DNA of 64,000 nt from Peptoniphilus_A hominis (GTDB taxonomy: Bacteria > Bacillota > Clostridia > Tissierellales > Peptoniphilaceae): assembly GCF_040096015.1 (NCBI RefSeq), contig NZ_JBBMFO010000004.1:1-64000 (forward strand). Direction: 5' to 3'. Position numbers and translations under genes: made by a program. The notes under the pieces were generated by a model, which was given only the letters and a program-made list of their open reading frames with translations, made no database searches and had not been told where the DNA came from. This document shows, one piece after another, positions 24,433 to 32,837 of this stretch; the stretch's first letter is position 1, and each line of letters begins with the position of its first letter.

Positions 24433-25680
24433 TTATCTTAAGTATTGGAAATAAATCATTGCTGTTCCAATCAAGAAAAATATGATTGTAAATGGAAATC
24501 CTACCTTAAAATAATCCTTAAATTCATATCCACCAGTTTCCCAAACTAGTAGGTTTGGTCCTGTACCAAAAGGAGTACAGAAAGCTCCAGATGTTCCTAT
24601 GGCAACACACATTACAAGTGCCCTAGGATCTAAATTTGTTGATTGAGCTACCAATATAGCTATAGGACAAAGTATTGCTGTTAATGATGTACCCATCATA
24701 AATTGTGTTCCAATTACTGATATCCCAAGCATAAAAGCAATTACTACTATAGGAGACATTCCACTTAAAGAACCTGACATTTTAGATATTAAATACTCAG
24801 CTGCACCTGTTTCACTTAATGCTTTACTTAACGGGAAGATACCAGCCACTAAAAACAATGTTGAAACTGAAAATTGTTTCACGGCATCTTCAGTGCTTAT
24901 ACAACCTGTTAGAACTACAAGTATAGCTCCTAAAGCAGCTGCTAGGTGCATAGGTATAATTTTAGTTGCCATACAAACTACTATAAATATAAATATTACA
25001 GCTACAATTACCATCTTTGCAGAATTTTTTTCGGCTAACTTCATATTAGAAGCTTCGTCATCAACATCTTTATTAGGAAGAACTTTAACTCCATAAAAAT
25101 AAATATATAACAATCCAGCTATAGCAATTGGTAAACCTATAGGTGTAAATTCAAAAAATGAAAAACCTTCAAGTCCAGCGTCTTCTAAAAACCCTTGGGC
25201 AACAATATGTGAACCTCCACCTATTAAAGTAACTGTACCACCCATTGAAGCTGCGAAGGCTAAAGCCATGTAAATTTTAGATAATTTAACACCAGATTTT
25301 TTACCCATAGCTCCTGCAATCGGCATTAGACATCCAGTTGTACCAGTGTCATTTAGAAAAGAAGATAATAATATTGATACAAATGATGTTCCCAACACCA
25401 CACTTCTTTCATCTTTTCCAATCATTCCGATAATCTTTTCACCCAAAAAATCAGCAAGACCTGTGTTGAAAATCGTACCGCCAATAACTAATAGTGACAT
25501 AAAAAATACAACAGTTGTATTTGAAAAGTCAGAAAATGCTGTTTTTGGATCTAAAATATTAAATAGAGCCAATGCTGTTGGAATACTTGCACCTATCAAT
25601 ATTGGATGCAATTTTTTTGAAATTAGTAATATAATAGTTACTATGAAAATAACTATGGTTATAATACCTTTAGTTGTCAT
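24433..25680 (-). CDS. SLC13/CitMHS-type anion permease
   Basis: The 415-residue protein has about eleven hydrophobic segments and the internal repeat pattern of ion transporter superfamily permeases, with SFLNDTGTTGCLMPI in the first half and GTQFMMGTSLTAILCP and FCTPFGTGPN in the second. Members carry di- and tricarboxylates or related anions with Na+ or H+. It heads an operon with the lyase and amidase genes and is divergent from a LysR gene, so import of the organic acid degraded by the operon is the likely role. Confidence 0.85.
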   Translation of the reverse strand: MTTKGIITIVIFIVTIILLISKKLHPILIGASIPTALALFNILDPKTAFSDFSNTTVVFFMSLLVIGGTIFNTGLADFLGEKIIGMIGKDERSVVLGTSFVSILLSSFLNDTGTTGCLMPIAGAMGKKSGVKLSKIYMALAFAASMGGTVTLIGGGSHIVAQGFLEDAGLEGFSFFEFTPIGLPIAIAGLLYIYFYGVKVLPNKDVDDEASNMKLAEKNSAKMVIVAVIFIFIVVCMATKIIPMHLAAALGAILVVLTGCISTEDAVKQFSVSTLFLVAGIFPLSKALSETGAAEYLISKMSGSLSGMSPIVVIAFMLGISVIGTQFMMGTSLTAILCPIAILVAQSTNLDPRALVMCVAIGTSGAFCTPFGTGPNLLVWETGGYEFKDYFKVGFPFTIIFFLIGTAMIYFQYLR

Positions 25681-25722
25681 ATAAAACCCTCCTTAAATAA
25701 ATTATTTTTCTTATATAAAATT

Positions 25723-25733
25723 TTATCTGATAA
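25723..25733. promoter_or_regulatory. Candidate LysR operator between permease and LysR genes
   Basis: TTATC-T-GATAA is a perfect inverted repeat in the 131-base divergent intergenic region, the usual location of a LysR-type binding site. A TTATACT element near 25786-25792 may be the -10 of the regulator gene. Confidence 0.45.
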
Positions 25734-25811
25734 AGCGATATAATAAAAATACTTTTTATTTAATAGTAGGTATAATATTTGTGTTATACTAGTCTTAGGA
25801 GGACTACATAT

Positions 25812-26756
25812 ATGTTTGATAAAAAATACCTTTATATAAAAACTCTTTACGAAGAAGGTAATATAACAAAAGCATCAGATAAACTGTATCTTTCGCAGCC
25901 CGCCTTAAGTGCATATTTAAAAAGACTTGAAAATGAGTTAGGGTGCACCTTATTTGAAAGAGCTAAGACTGGATTAAAAATTACAGACGCAGGCTTGTTT
26001 TATTTAGATTATCTACAAAAAATTAAAAACTTAAACGATGACCTTGAAATCTTTTTACAAAAGAAAGACACTAAAGACTTTCCTAATAAAATAAACTTTG
26101 GAATTACTCCGTGGGTTGGCGCCTATGTGACATCAGATATTTCTCTAAAATTTGCTAAAATATTTCCAAACATTGATTTAAATTTTATAGAAGGTGAGGG
26201 TTTTGTATTAAAAGAACTTTATGAAAACAATAAAATTGATTGTTTTGTTAGTATTGATGTTATTTCAGATTATATGGATATGAAATATACTGAGAAATTG
26301 GAATTACGAGATGATTTAATTTTAGTAGTGGCTCCAAAATCTATTCTAGGTAATAAATATGATGTTGCTATGTTAACTTGCAAATTAGATAATCCTCTAA
26401 AATTTGACGCTAACGAAATAAAAAACAAAAAAATAATTTCTGGACAAAATACTCAAGCTCTTCATACCTGCATAACAAAAATTATTAAAAACTATAAACT
26501 GCATCCAAAATCATTTATGCACTTTAGAAATATAAATAATATTCTTGAACTAGTTAAAAGTGGTCAAGGCATTACCTTTATACCAAAATATTATATAAAA
26601 AAAGGCCCTAAAATGAATAACTGTATCTTCTTTACTGAAGATAATGAACTATTCCACTACAGGCGTATGATGTTTTATAGAAAAGACAAATATACTGATT
26701 TCTACAAACAATTTGGAGAGTTAATCCTAAAAGATATTTTTAGCAACTTATCCTAA
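25812..26756 (+). CDS. LysR-family transcriptional regulator
   Basis: The 314-residue protein has an N-terminal winged helix (YLYIKTLYEEGNITKASDKLYLSQPALSAYLKRLE) and a periplasmic-binding-like effector domain beginning NKINFGITPWVG. It is divergent from the permease-lyase-amidase operon and almost certainly regulates it in response to the imported compound. The start is the ATG at 25812 behind TTAGGAGGACTA; an in-frame ATG 11 codons upstream precedes that site. Its base composition is lower in G+C than the flanking hydrogenase genes. Confidence 0.92.
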   Translation: MFDKKYLYIKTLYEEGNITKASDKLYLSQPALSAYLKRLENELGCTLFERAKTGLKITDAGLFYLDYLQKIKNLNDDLEIFLQKKDTKDFPNKINFGITPWVGAYVTSDISLKFAKIFPNIDLNFIEGEGFVLKELYENNKIDCFVSIDVISDYMDMKYTEKLELRDDLILVVAPKSILGNKYDVAMLTCKLDNPLKFDANEIKNKKIISGQNTQALHTCITKIIKNYKLHPKSFMHFRNINNILELVKSGQGITFIPKYYIKKGPKMNNCIFFTEDNELFHYRRMMFYRKDKYTDFYKQFGELILKDIFSNLS

Positions 26757-26825
26757 ATCCTTTTTCAGTAATTATGTTTTTTATTTTTTGTTAAATAGTT
26801 TGCTAATTCAATTAATGTTAATCAC

Positions 26826-26862
26826 AAAAAGATTCCCATAATAAATTTTGGGAATCTTTTTT
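26826..26862. terminator. Bidirectional terminator between LysR and YjiH genes
   Basis: AAAAAGATTCCCA and TGGGAATCTTTTTT form a 13-bp stem between two converging genes. Confidence 0.88.
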
Positions 26863-26879
26863 AAGTAGGTAATTATAAT

Positions 26880-28034
26880 TTAAATAATTTTTGCCATCAT
26901 TAGGATATTAAAAATCATATTTGATGAAAAACCTGCAAATATACCTCCAATTGTATGACTAATTAAAGCTTTGTTAGTTAATTCTCGCGCATTTATTGAT
27001 GACATCATTGCAATGTGTGTTGATAAATATCCACTCCAACACATTACTATTGATGTAAATACAGCTAGATCTTTCGCCGTTACTAAACCCTTTTCAATTA
27101 AAGATGGTATTAATGCTACAGCCGCTCCTGCACTTCCAAGTGATGTAATAACTACAGATATTGATTGAGATGATTTAAATCCAAATATTGGTTTTATTAT
27201 AAAATCAAGTTTATCCCCAACAAAAGGAAGGATTGGTACACCTTGATTTATTGAACCATCATATATATTATTCGGTCCTATTCCATTTGTGATTAATAAT
27301 ACAAAACTACAAATAATAAGAACACCTGGTATTATTTGAACTCCAAGATCAACGCCCTTCATTCCACCATCTAATAATGAGTTTATTACCCTTTCAAATA
27401 AAGTCTTATTTACTGGATTGTTTTTGGCGTTTGAATATTCTTCTTCTAATTTTAAACTTTTTTCATCTCTTTCAAAGTCTTTAGTAAGTTTAAGCATTAT
27501 TCTTACGCTTACAACACTACCTAAGATTGCCCCTATATTTCCAATTATGGCTGCAAGTACAGAATGATTAATATTCATACCCATAACTGTGGTTGTCACT
27601 ATTAGACCCATTCCAAAAGATGTTCCTAAGTTTGTGATTGCAGGAAACTCATTACTTTTAAAATAATTTTTATAACCTTCATTTTTTGCTAATGTTAATA
27701 CTGCTGGGTTGTCTGACAGATAACACATTAATATTGACCAAGCTGCTGCACCTGGCAGATTATAAATAGGCTTCATTAACCTTGAAAGTTTTTTACTAAC
27801 CCATTCAATTACATTAAACTCGAATAATAATTCACCTAATCCTCCAGTAATTACAGAGATAGCCATAATATAAAAGCATACATTAATTAATAGGTTATAG
27901 GATGTATTAAGGATTGTTTGAATCATATTCACAAACCCCATTTTATATCCAATAAATCCAAAAAGGAGTATGAAACTAATAATAAACAAGCCGTCTTTGT
28001 AGTTATTGTCTGTTTTTCTTAAATTAGTTACCAC
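26880..28034 (-). CDS. YjiH-family membrane protein (nucleoside-recognition/Gate domain)
   Basis: The 384-residue protein has about nine to ten membrane segments and the YjiH-like stretches CYLSDNPAVLTLAKNEGYKNYF and ITSLGSAGAAVALIPS. The family contains Gate/nucleoside-recognition domains, but no transport substrate has been established. It starts with GTG behind GAGGAGATTTTA. It is the last gene of the Lrp-M29-permease-PepD series, so a role in peptide, amino acid or base export or uptake is plausible. Confidence 0.78.
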   Translation of the reverse strand: MVTNLRKTDNNYKDGLFIISFILLFGFIGYKMGFVNMIQTILNTSYNLLINVCFYIMAISVITGGLGELLFEFNVIEWVSKKLSRLMKPIYNLPGAAAWSILMCYLSDNPAVLTLAKNEGYKNYFKSNEFPAITNLGTSFGMGLIVTTTVMGMNINHSVLAAIIGNIGAILGSVVSVRIMLKLTKDFERDEKSLKLEEEYSNAKNNPVNKTLFERVINSLLDGGMKGVDLGVQIIPGVLIICSFVLLITNGIGPNNIYDGSINQGVPILPFVGDKLDFIIKPIFGFKSSQSISVVITSLGSAGAAVALIPSLIEKGLVTAKDLAVFTSIVMCWSGYLSTHIAMMSSINARELTNKALISHTIGGIFAGFSSNMIFNILMMAKII

Positions 28035-28062
28035 TAAAATCTCCTCTCTTATTAATAAACTT

Positions 28063-29469
28063 TTATTCCAGTTTTGTCAAAATTTTCTCAATCAACATTC
28101 TTAAGTTATCTATTGATTTAATACTGACCTCTTCATGAGTAGTATGTGCCCCGATGATGTTAGCTCCTATGCTAACCATATCTATATTAGGCATTTTTTC
28201 CTTAAATACTGCACATTCAAGACCCGCGTGTATTGACTCTAAAATCGGTTTTTCCCCAAATAATTCCTCATAACATTGGGCTGTTATATCTTTGATTTTT
28301 GAATCTGTATCAAGTTCCCATGCTGGATAAGAAGATTTTATTTCAAAATTAAATTTAACAAGATTAGCCATGTTTTTAATTTTATTTACAAAATAATCCA
28401 TTTCGCTTTGCATTGAAGACCTAAATAGTATTTCTAACTCAATCTCATCATCTTTAGTCTTTAATACGGCATTTGTTAAACTAGTTTGAACCATTCCATC
28501 AATGCTTTGACTCATCTTTTGAACTCCATAAGGGAGAATTGTGAATAAATCAATAATTGATTTTTCTAGCTCTTTAGAAAAAACCTTATTTATTTTAGTT
28601 TTTTCTAAATTAAATTTAATTATATCTTTTTCTTCTGGATGTTCACTCTTTAGTTCATTTTCTACACTCTTAATAATTTTTTTTATCGGCTGATCATCTT
28701 TTACTGTGAATAATATTTTTCCGTGTTGAGGAATGACGTTATTAGCTTCTCCACCTTCAAAATCGGATAATCTAAATCCTTTTAATTCTCTTAATTTAAT
28801 CAAAAGTCTTGACATAGCATGTATTGCACTAAGTCTATTTTTGCCAATATCTAACCCTGAATGACCTCCTAATAGGTTTTTAATAGTCACTTCATAACCC
28901 ATGGTATCCTGTGCTTCATATGATAACTTTTTTCTTAAAAAGACATTAGTTCCACCAGCGCAGCTTAGCAATATATGACCTGCTTCTTCTCCATCTACAT
29001 TTATTAGAGTTTTACCTTTTATTTTAGATGTATCAAAATAAGAAGCACCGTCAAGACCAGTTTCTTCATTGGTAGTAAATAATACTTCAAGTGGTGGATG
29101 TTTTATATCATTGTTTTCCAACAAATATAAACAGAGTGCTACACCAATTCCGTTGTCTGCTCCAAGAGATGTTTTATTGGCACTTATTTTATCTCCATCT
29201 ATAATTAAATCTATTGGGTCTTTTGTAAAATCGTGATCTGATTCATCTGTTTTTACACACACCATATCAGTGTGGCACTGAATTATAACAGGGCTTTTTG
29301 TATAATTATTTCCATCTTTTTTAACTAAGACATTATATAATTTATCACTACTTGCTTCTAAATTATTTCTTTTTGCAAAATCCAATATATAGTCACAAAT
29401 TTCTTTTTCATTTCCTGATTCTCTGGGAATCTTTGATATATCTTTAAATAATTCAACTATTCTGCTCAT
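28063..29469 (-). CDS. pepD: Aminoacyl-histidine dipeptidase (PepD, M20C)
   Basis: The 468-residue protein is an M20 metallopeptidase with the PepD pattern: IIQCHTDMVCVK (zinc ligand H), LGADNGIGVALCLYLLE (bridging D), TNEETGLDGASYFD (catalytic and ligand glutamates) and a C-terminal HAGLECAVFKEK. The insert between the halves is the lid domain. It cleaves Xaa-His and other dipeptides such as carnosine in the cytoplasm. Its ATG overlaps the stop of the permease gene as ATGA, so the two are coupled. Confidence 0.92.
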   Translation of the reverse strand: MSRIVELFKDISKIPRESGNEKEICDYILDFAKRNNLEASSDKLYNVLVKKDGNNYTKSPVIIQCHTDMVCVKTDESDHDFTKDPIDLIIDGDKISANKTSLGADNGIGVALCLYLLENNDIKHPPLEVLFTTNEETGLDGASYFDTSKIKGKTLINVDGEEAGHILLSCAGGTNVFLRKKLSYEAQDTMGYEVTIKNLLGGHSGLDIGKNRLSAIHAMSRLLIKLRELKGFRLSDFEGGEANNVIPQHGKILFTVKDDQPIKKIIKSVENELKSEHPEEKDIIKFNLEKTKINKVFSKELEKSIIDLFTILPYGVQKMSQSIDGMVQTSLTNAVLKTKDDEIELEILFRSSMQSEMDYFVNKIKNMANLVKFNFEIKSSYPAWELDTDSKIKDITAQCYEELFGEKPILESIHAGLECAVFKEKMPNIDMVSIGANIIGAHTTHEEVSIKSIDNLRMLIEKILTKLE

Positions 29470-30782
29470 GCTTCCACTCTCGCTTTGCTGTCTTTACTGT
29501 GTCTAATTTTCATTAATAATGCATATACAAGTGAGCAAATTAGCATGTTCTTAACAACAGAAGCTATAGGTATCATAGTTGGTATGATTTGGAAATCTAG
29601 TACGAACGCATATATTCCACCTAACAACCAAACTATTATAGCTATAGGATTAATGATTTCATTTTTTTGTAAAGATATTCCAGAACTTATTCCTATCTTA
29701 GGCAATATAAAGAAGTCTGAGATCATAATTCCAAGAACTGGAACTATAAAACAACCAAAAGCTAACATAATATCTGAATAAAGCCCAATGTTTATGAAAG
29801 CTGCGACTACTGATGCTATCACTCCAAGTGTTATAGCCACTGCCCATCTTCTAAGTTTAGGAAACATTTCCGTAAATGCTAATGAGGCACTATATAAGGC
29901 GTTATCATTACTAGTCCAAGCTCCTAAAATAACCATTATAAGACCTGCTACGCCACCAATTTGAACCATGACAGTTGCAAATTCTCCTGATTGAACGTGA
30001 AGAGCTAAAATAATTGCACATATTGGTTGGCAAATAGCTAATGGTAGACCTATTAAATATAAACCTTTAAAGTTATCAGACTTTTTCTTTGAAAATCTCA
30101 TAACATCTGGTGCATTAACAGCACCTGCTGCCATTGCTCCAACTAAAACAGAAATTATAACTGACATGTGAACTGGTTCTCCAATAGGAGCTCTCTCCAT
30201 AAGTTCTATGAAATCTGTCCCATCTTGCATTATTACTCTTATAGCGTTATATAGCATAAATCCAAAAGTATAAATTACTGTTGGCATACTCAATGCTTCT
30301 ATTCCTTTGTATCCTATAGTTGCTGTAATTATCATCAGAAATCCAAATATGATACACATCACTGGTATATTACCAAACCATATAGCATGAACACTTTCTG
30401 CCAATGCTCTAACATTGATAGCAAACCATCCAACATTTACAATTAATGAAATTAATGATACAACATGAGAACCTCTTCTTCCAAAACTTTGTTTTGCAAT
30501 CATATAGGTACTTAATCCTGTTTCAGTACCTATACTTCCTTGTAAAGCAGTTAATGCTAAAAAAGTAAAGAACGCAATTATTAAAACAATAACACTGTTT
30601 TTGAATGATAATCCAGAAATTACAGCTAACCCATCTAATATAGCAGCAATACTAATATAAATACCAGTCCAAACCATTGCTATAGAGTACCATGGCTTAC
30701 GTCTTTCTCTTGGAATAGGCTGTGTCGGGAAGTCTTCACTTCTATCCATAAATTCCACTATTCTTGACCCTAAGTCTTTCAT
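29466..30782 (-). CDS. NCS1-family cytosine/purine/hydantoin-type permease
   Basis: The 438-residue protein has about twelve hydrophobic segments and NCS1 features: PRERRKPWYSIAMVWTGIYIS at the N terminus, STYMIAKQSFGRRGS in helix 3 region, and WTSNDNALYSASLAFTEMFPKLRR. NCS1 carriers take up nucleobases, hydantoins, allantoin or related N-heterocycles with H+ or Na+. The gene lies between the M29-like gene and pepD. Which substrate is used cannot be read from sequence. Confidence 0.87.
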   Translation of the reverse strand: MKDLGSRIVEFMDRSEDFPTQPIPRERRKPWYSIAMVWTGIYISIAAILDGLAVISGLSFKNSVIVLIIAFFTFLALTALQGSIGTETGLSTYMIAKQSFGRRGSHVVSLISLIVNVGWFAINVRALAESVHAIWFGNIPVMCIIFGFLMIITATIGYKGIEALSMPTVIYTFGFMLYNAIRVIMQDGTDFIELMERAPIGEPVHMSVIISVLVGAMAAGAVNAPDVMRFSKKKSDNFKGLYLIGLPLAICQPICAIILALHVQSGEFATVMVQIGGVAGLIMVILGAWTSNDNALYSASLAFTEMFPKLRRWAVAITLGVIASVVAAFINIGLYSDIMLAFGCFIVPVLGIMISDFFILPKIGISSGISLQKNEIINPIAIIVWLLGGIYAFVLDFQIIPTMIPIASVVKNMLICSLVYALLMKIRHSKDSKARVEA

Positions 30783-30812
30783 AAAAACCTCCTATTTATA
30801 TTTTATGTAGTT

Positions 30813-30837
30813 AGAGCAAGCGATTTATGCTTGCTCT
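30813..30837 (-). other. Intercistronic hairpin between M29-like and NCS1 genes
   Basis: AGAGCAAGC-GATTTAT-GCTTGCTCT has a perfect 9-bp stem, but no T tract follows on the minus strand. It may stabilise the upstream message or act as a partial terminator. Confidence 0.5.
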
Positions 30838-30854
30838 ATTGAATTCTTTTTAAA

Positions 30855-31892
30855 TTATTTCCCCAATTTTTTGCTGTATTCTTTTAATTCTTCGTTTACA
30901 ACTCTTCCTTTGTCCCAAATTTGTTCTCCATCCATCCATACACTTGAATTTAAACAAATACCATCTAAGTGAGTTTTTGCTGGAATTCCATCTGGTGGAC
31001 AATCAACTGGGCTTAGATAACCAAATCCCCATTGAGTGCATCCCCAAATTCTTTCGTCTTCACAAATATTTCCTGATAATTGTGCTTTCGGATTTACCCC
31101 GTAAGAAATATGAACTGGTCTATACATGTTAGGGTCATCAAAACTCTTTAACCATTCTGAGAATTGAGTTGCTTGTCTGCCACCTTCAATCTTTGTTGCT
31201 ACACCATTTTCGATAGTAATCTTAACTGGTTCTTCTAGTAATCCACAAGGAGGAGTTAATGATCCATCAAAAACTATAGTTCCATTAATGGTTTCAAATT
31301 TAGGGAACCAACAAATTTGTCCTGGCATAAAAGTTAATCCTGGTTTATCAGCTTCTCCAAGGTCACAATAAATTTTTCTAGAAGGTTCATTTTCAAAAGA
31401 TATATCTGTTCCTGCTGGAGTAGTTACTCTCATTTTCTTAGCATTCTTAGTCATTTCTGTAAGTTTTCTCATATATGCTTCCATGTTTTTGTCAACTTCA
31501 CCAATTATCTTTACAAATAATTCTTCGTCAAGGTCAACTAAACACATATATCTTAGCTTTTCATTACCTTCAACTGCTTTTTCAAATGGTGTTGAATATA
31601 AAAGCCAACCTTTGTTAAACTCAACCCAACAATCAGTGTTAAGTAATGCCCCAGTTAATGCTTCAACGGGTACTTTTGCATCTGTATCTTTTCCAACGCC
31701 ATCAGGTGTTGCTAACCAAACTACCATAGGTTTTGCTCCACAAGCCTTAGCTGCTGATGCACTTGCTCTAACTATATGTTCATTTGAAGAAGTGTCTGCT
31801 GTTATTACAATTGTTTCTCCCTCTTTAATTTGGAACATATCTCTCATTAGTACCATTGCTGCACTAAATACTTCCATTTCTAACTTATACAT
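30855..31892 (-). CDS. M29 aminopeptidase-like protein
   Basis: The 345-residue protein resembles the M29-like family that includes thermophilic aminopeptidases and the NicX 2,5-dihydroxypyridine dioxygenase: an N-terminal ETIVITADTSSNEHIVRASASAAKACGAKP region, a C-terminal metal-binding region with E, H and D (KTHLDGICLNSSVWMDG). An oxygen-dependent ring cleavage is unlikely in an anaerobe, so peptidase or another hydrolytic role is more probable. The gene starts 15 bases after the Lrp gene stop with AAGGAGAG before the ATG, and is followed by the NCS1 permease. Confidence 0.7.
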   Translation of the reverse strand: MYKLEMEVFSAAMVLMRDMFQIKEGETIVITADTSSNEHIVRASASAAKACGAKPMVVWLATPDGVGKDTDAKVPVEALTGALLNTDCWVEFNKGWLLYSTPFEKAVEGNEKLRYMCLVDLDEELFVKIIGEVDKNMEAYMRKLTEMTKNAKKMRVTTPAGTDISFENEPSRKIYCDLGEADKPGLTFMPGQICWFPKFETINGTIVFDGSLTPPCGLLEEPVKITIENGVATKIEGGRQATQFSEWLKSFDDPNMYRPVHISYGVNPKAQLSGNICEDERIWGCTQWGFGYLSPVDCPPDGIPAKTHLDGICLNSSVWMDGEQIWDKGRVVNEELKEYSKKLGK

Positions 31893-31907
31893 AATCTCTC
31901 TCCTTTT

Positions 31908-32375
31908 CTAAATATAATTATCCTTGAATTCATTCTTTTCTTCTTGGATTACTAACATTGTGTTTGTGTCTACAACACCTTTGATTTTTAAAATACTGTC
32001 ATGAAAATCTTTAAATTTTTCTGTAGAACTTGTATGTACTCTAAGAAATATTCCTTTATCTCCTGTTATTCTACACACTGATTCAATATAAATTCCTTTT
32101 TCTTTAAGCTTTAAAATGTTTTCAATAGTTTTATTAAAATCTAGAGTACAAACATTAACTAAAACATAGGAGTCTAGTGGAAGCCCTATTTTCGAATAAT
32201 CAATTATTGCCTCATATCCCTCAATAACTTTCCCTTCTTCTAGTTTAGAAACTCTTTTGTTAATTGCTGGCCTGGAAAAATTTAAAAATTCAGCTATATC
32301 CTGATGAGGAGTTTTACCATTTGATTTCAAGATACTTAATATCTTTAAATCAATATCATCCACCTTAGAAAACAT
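31908..32375 (-). CDS. Lrp/AsnC-family transcriptional regulator
   Basis: The 155-residue protein has an N-terminal winged helix (DDIDLKILSILKSNGKTPHQDIAEFLNFSRPAINKRVSKLEE) and a C-terminal RAM ligand-binding domain (VLVNVCTLDF, ESVCRITGDKGIFLRVH). Lrp-type regulators sense amino acids or related metabolites. It is the first gene of lrp-M29-NCS1-pepD-yjiH and probably controls that operon. The ATG at 32375 is used; the frame extends three codons upstream to a GTG that lies within the AGAGGTGG ribosome binding site. Confidence 0.92.
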   Translation of the reverse strand: MFSKVDDIDLKILSILKSNGKTPHQDIAEFLNFSRPAINKRVSKLEEGKVIEGYEAIIDYSKIGLPLDSYVLVNVCTLDFNKTIENILKLKEKGIYIESVCRITGDKGIFLRVHTSSTEKFKDFHDSILKIKGVVDTNTMLVIQEEKNEFKDNYI

Positions 32376-32665
32376 TACCACCACCTCTTTAACCTTTATT
32401 TATATATAATAAGTTACCATACCGTAAGTTTAATTGCAAATATTTGCCAAATTTTTCACATTTTGTAACCATTATTATCCACTTCATCGCATTTTTTAAA
32501 TGAATTATTGCTTTTTAGAAATAATTAATAAAGTATCGTTTTCATCGTGTTTATATTATTAATGTCTTTTATCTGTTTTGTTATTAATATTTTTAATTTG
32601 TTTCAAATTTTCTTGTTTATATACTGATCATATACTCACAGTTAAAATATAATAAACCCTAATAA
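32376..32665. other. AT-rich intergenic region upstream of the Lrp gene
   Basis: About 290 bases without a gene separate the Lrp start from the IS relic. The region is very AT-rich and must hold the lrp promoter. No convincing -35/-10 pair, tRNA or hairpin stands out. Confidence 0.5.
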
Positions 32666-32741
32666 TGGCTCTTAAGTATTGATTTTTAAATGAAAAGAGA
32701 GACTCGAGTTAACGAGTCTCCCCAATATTTGACATAGAGCC
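32666..32741. mobile_element. ISL3-type element relic, 76 bp
   Basis: This segment matches the IS end at about 350-428, including the GAGACTCG..CGAGTCTC palindrome and the terminal CCCCAATATTTGACATAGAGCC in two parts (CCCCAATATTTG and ACATAGAGCC). Its left edge GGCTCTTAAGTATTG resembles a decayed copy of the terminal repeat in opposite orientation, so it may be a miniature non-autonomous element. No transposase remains. Confidence 0.75.
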
Positions 32742-32768
32742 CTTTTTTTGAAATCATATATATCAAAA
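32741..32768 (+). repeat. Right copy of the 28-bp direct repeat bounding the island
   Basis: It is identical to 22066-22093, starts at the last base of the IS relic and ends next to the gdhA terminator. It shares CCTTTTTTTGAAATCATATA plus TATCAAAA. Confidence 0.8.
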
Positions 32769-32771
32769 CAT

Positions 32772-32801
32772 AAAAAAACCGCAACATATGCTGCGGTTTT
32801 T
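32772..32801 (-). terminator. Terminator of gdhA
   Basis: AAAACCGCA-ACATATGC-TGCGGTTTT with A and T runs on both sides, about 35 bases after the gdhA stop. Confidence 0.88.
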
Positions 32802-32837
32802 AGTCATTTTATTAAGCTTGTCATTTAAGCCTTAGGA

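Noticed and set aside
30855..31892. NicX-type ring-cleaving dioxygenase
   Set aside because: The family resemblance is real, but an oxygen-dependent enzyme does not fit this anaerobic setting, so only the broader M29-like name is used.
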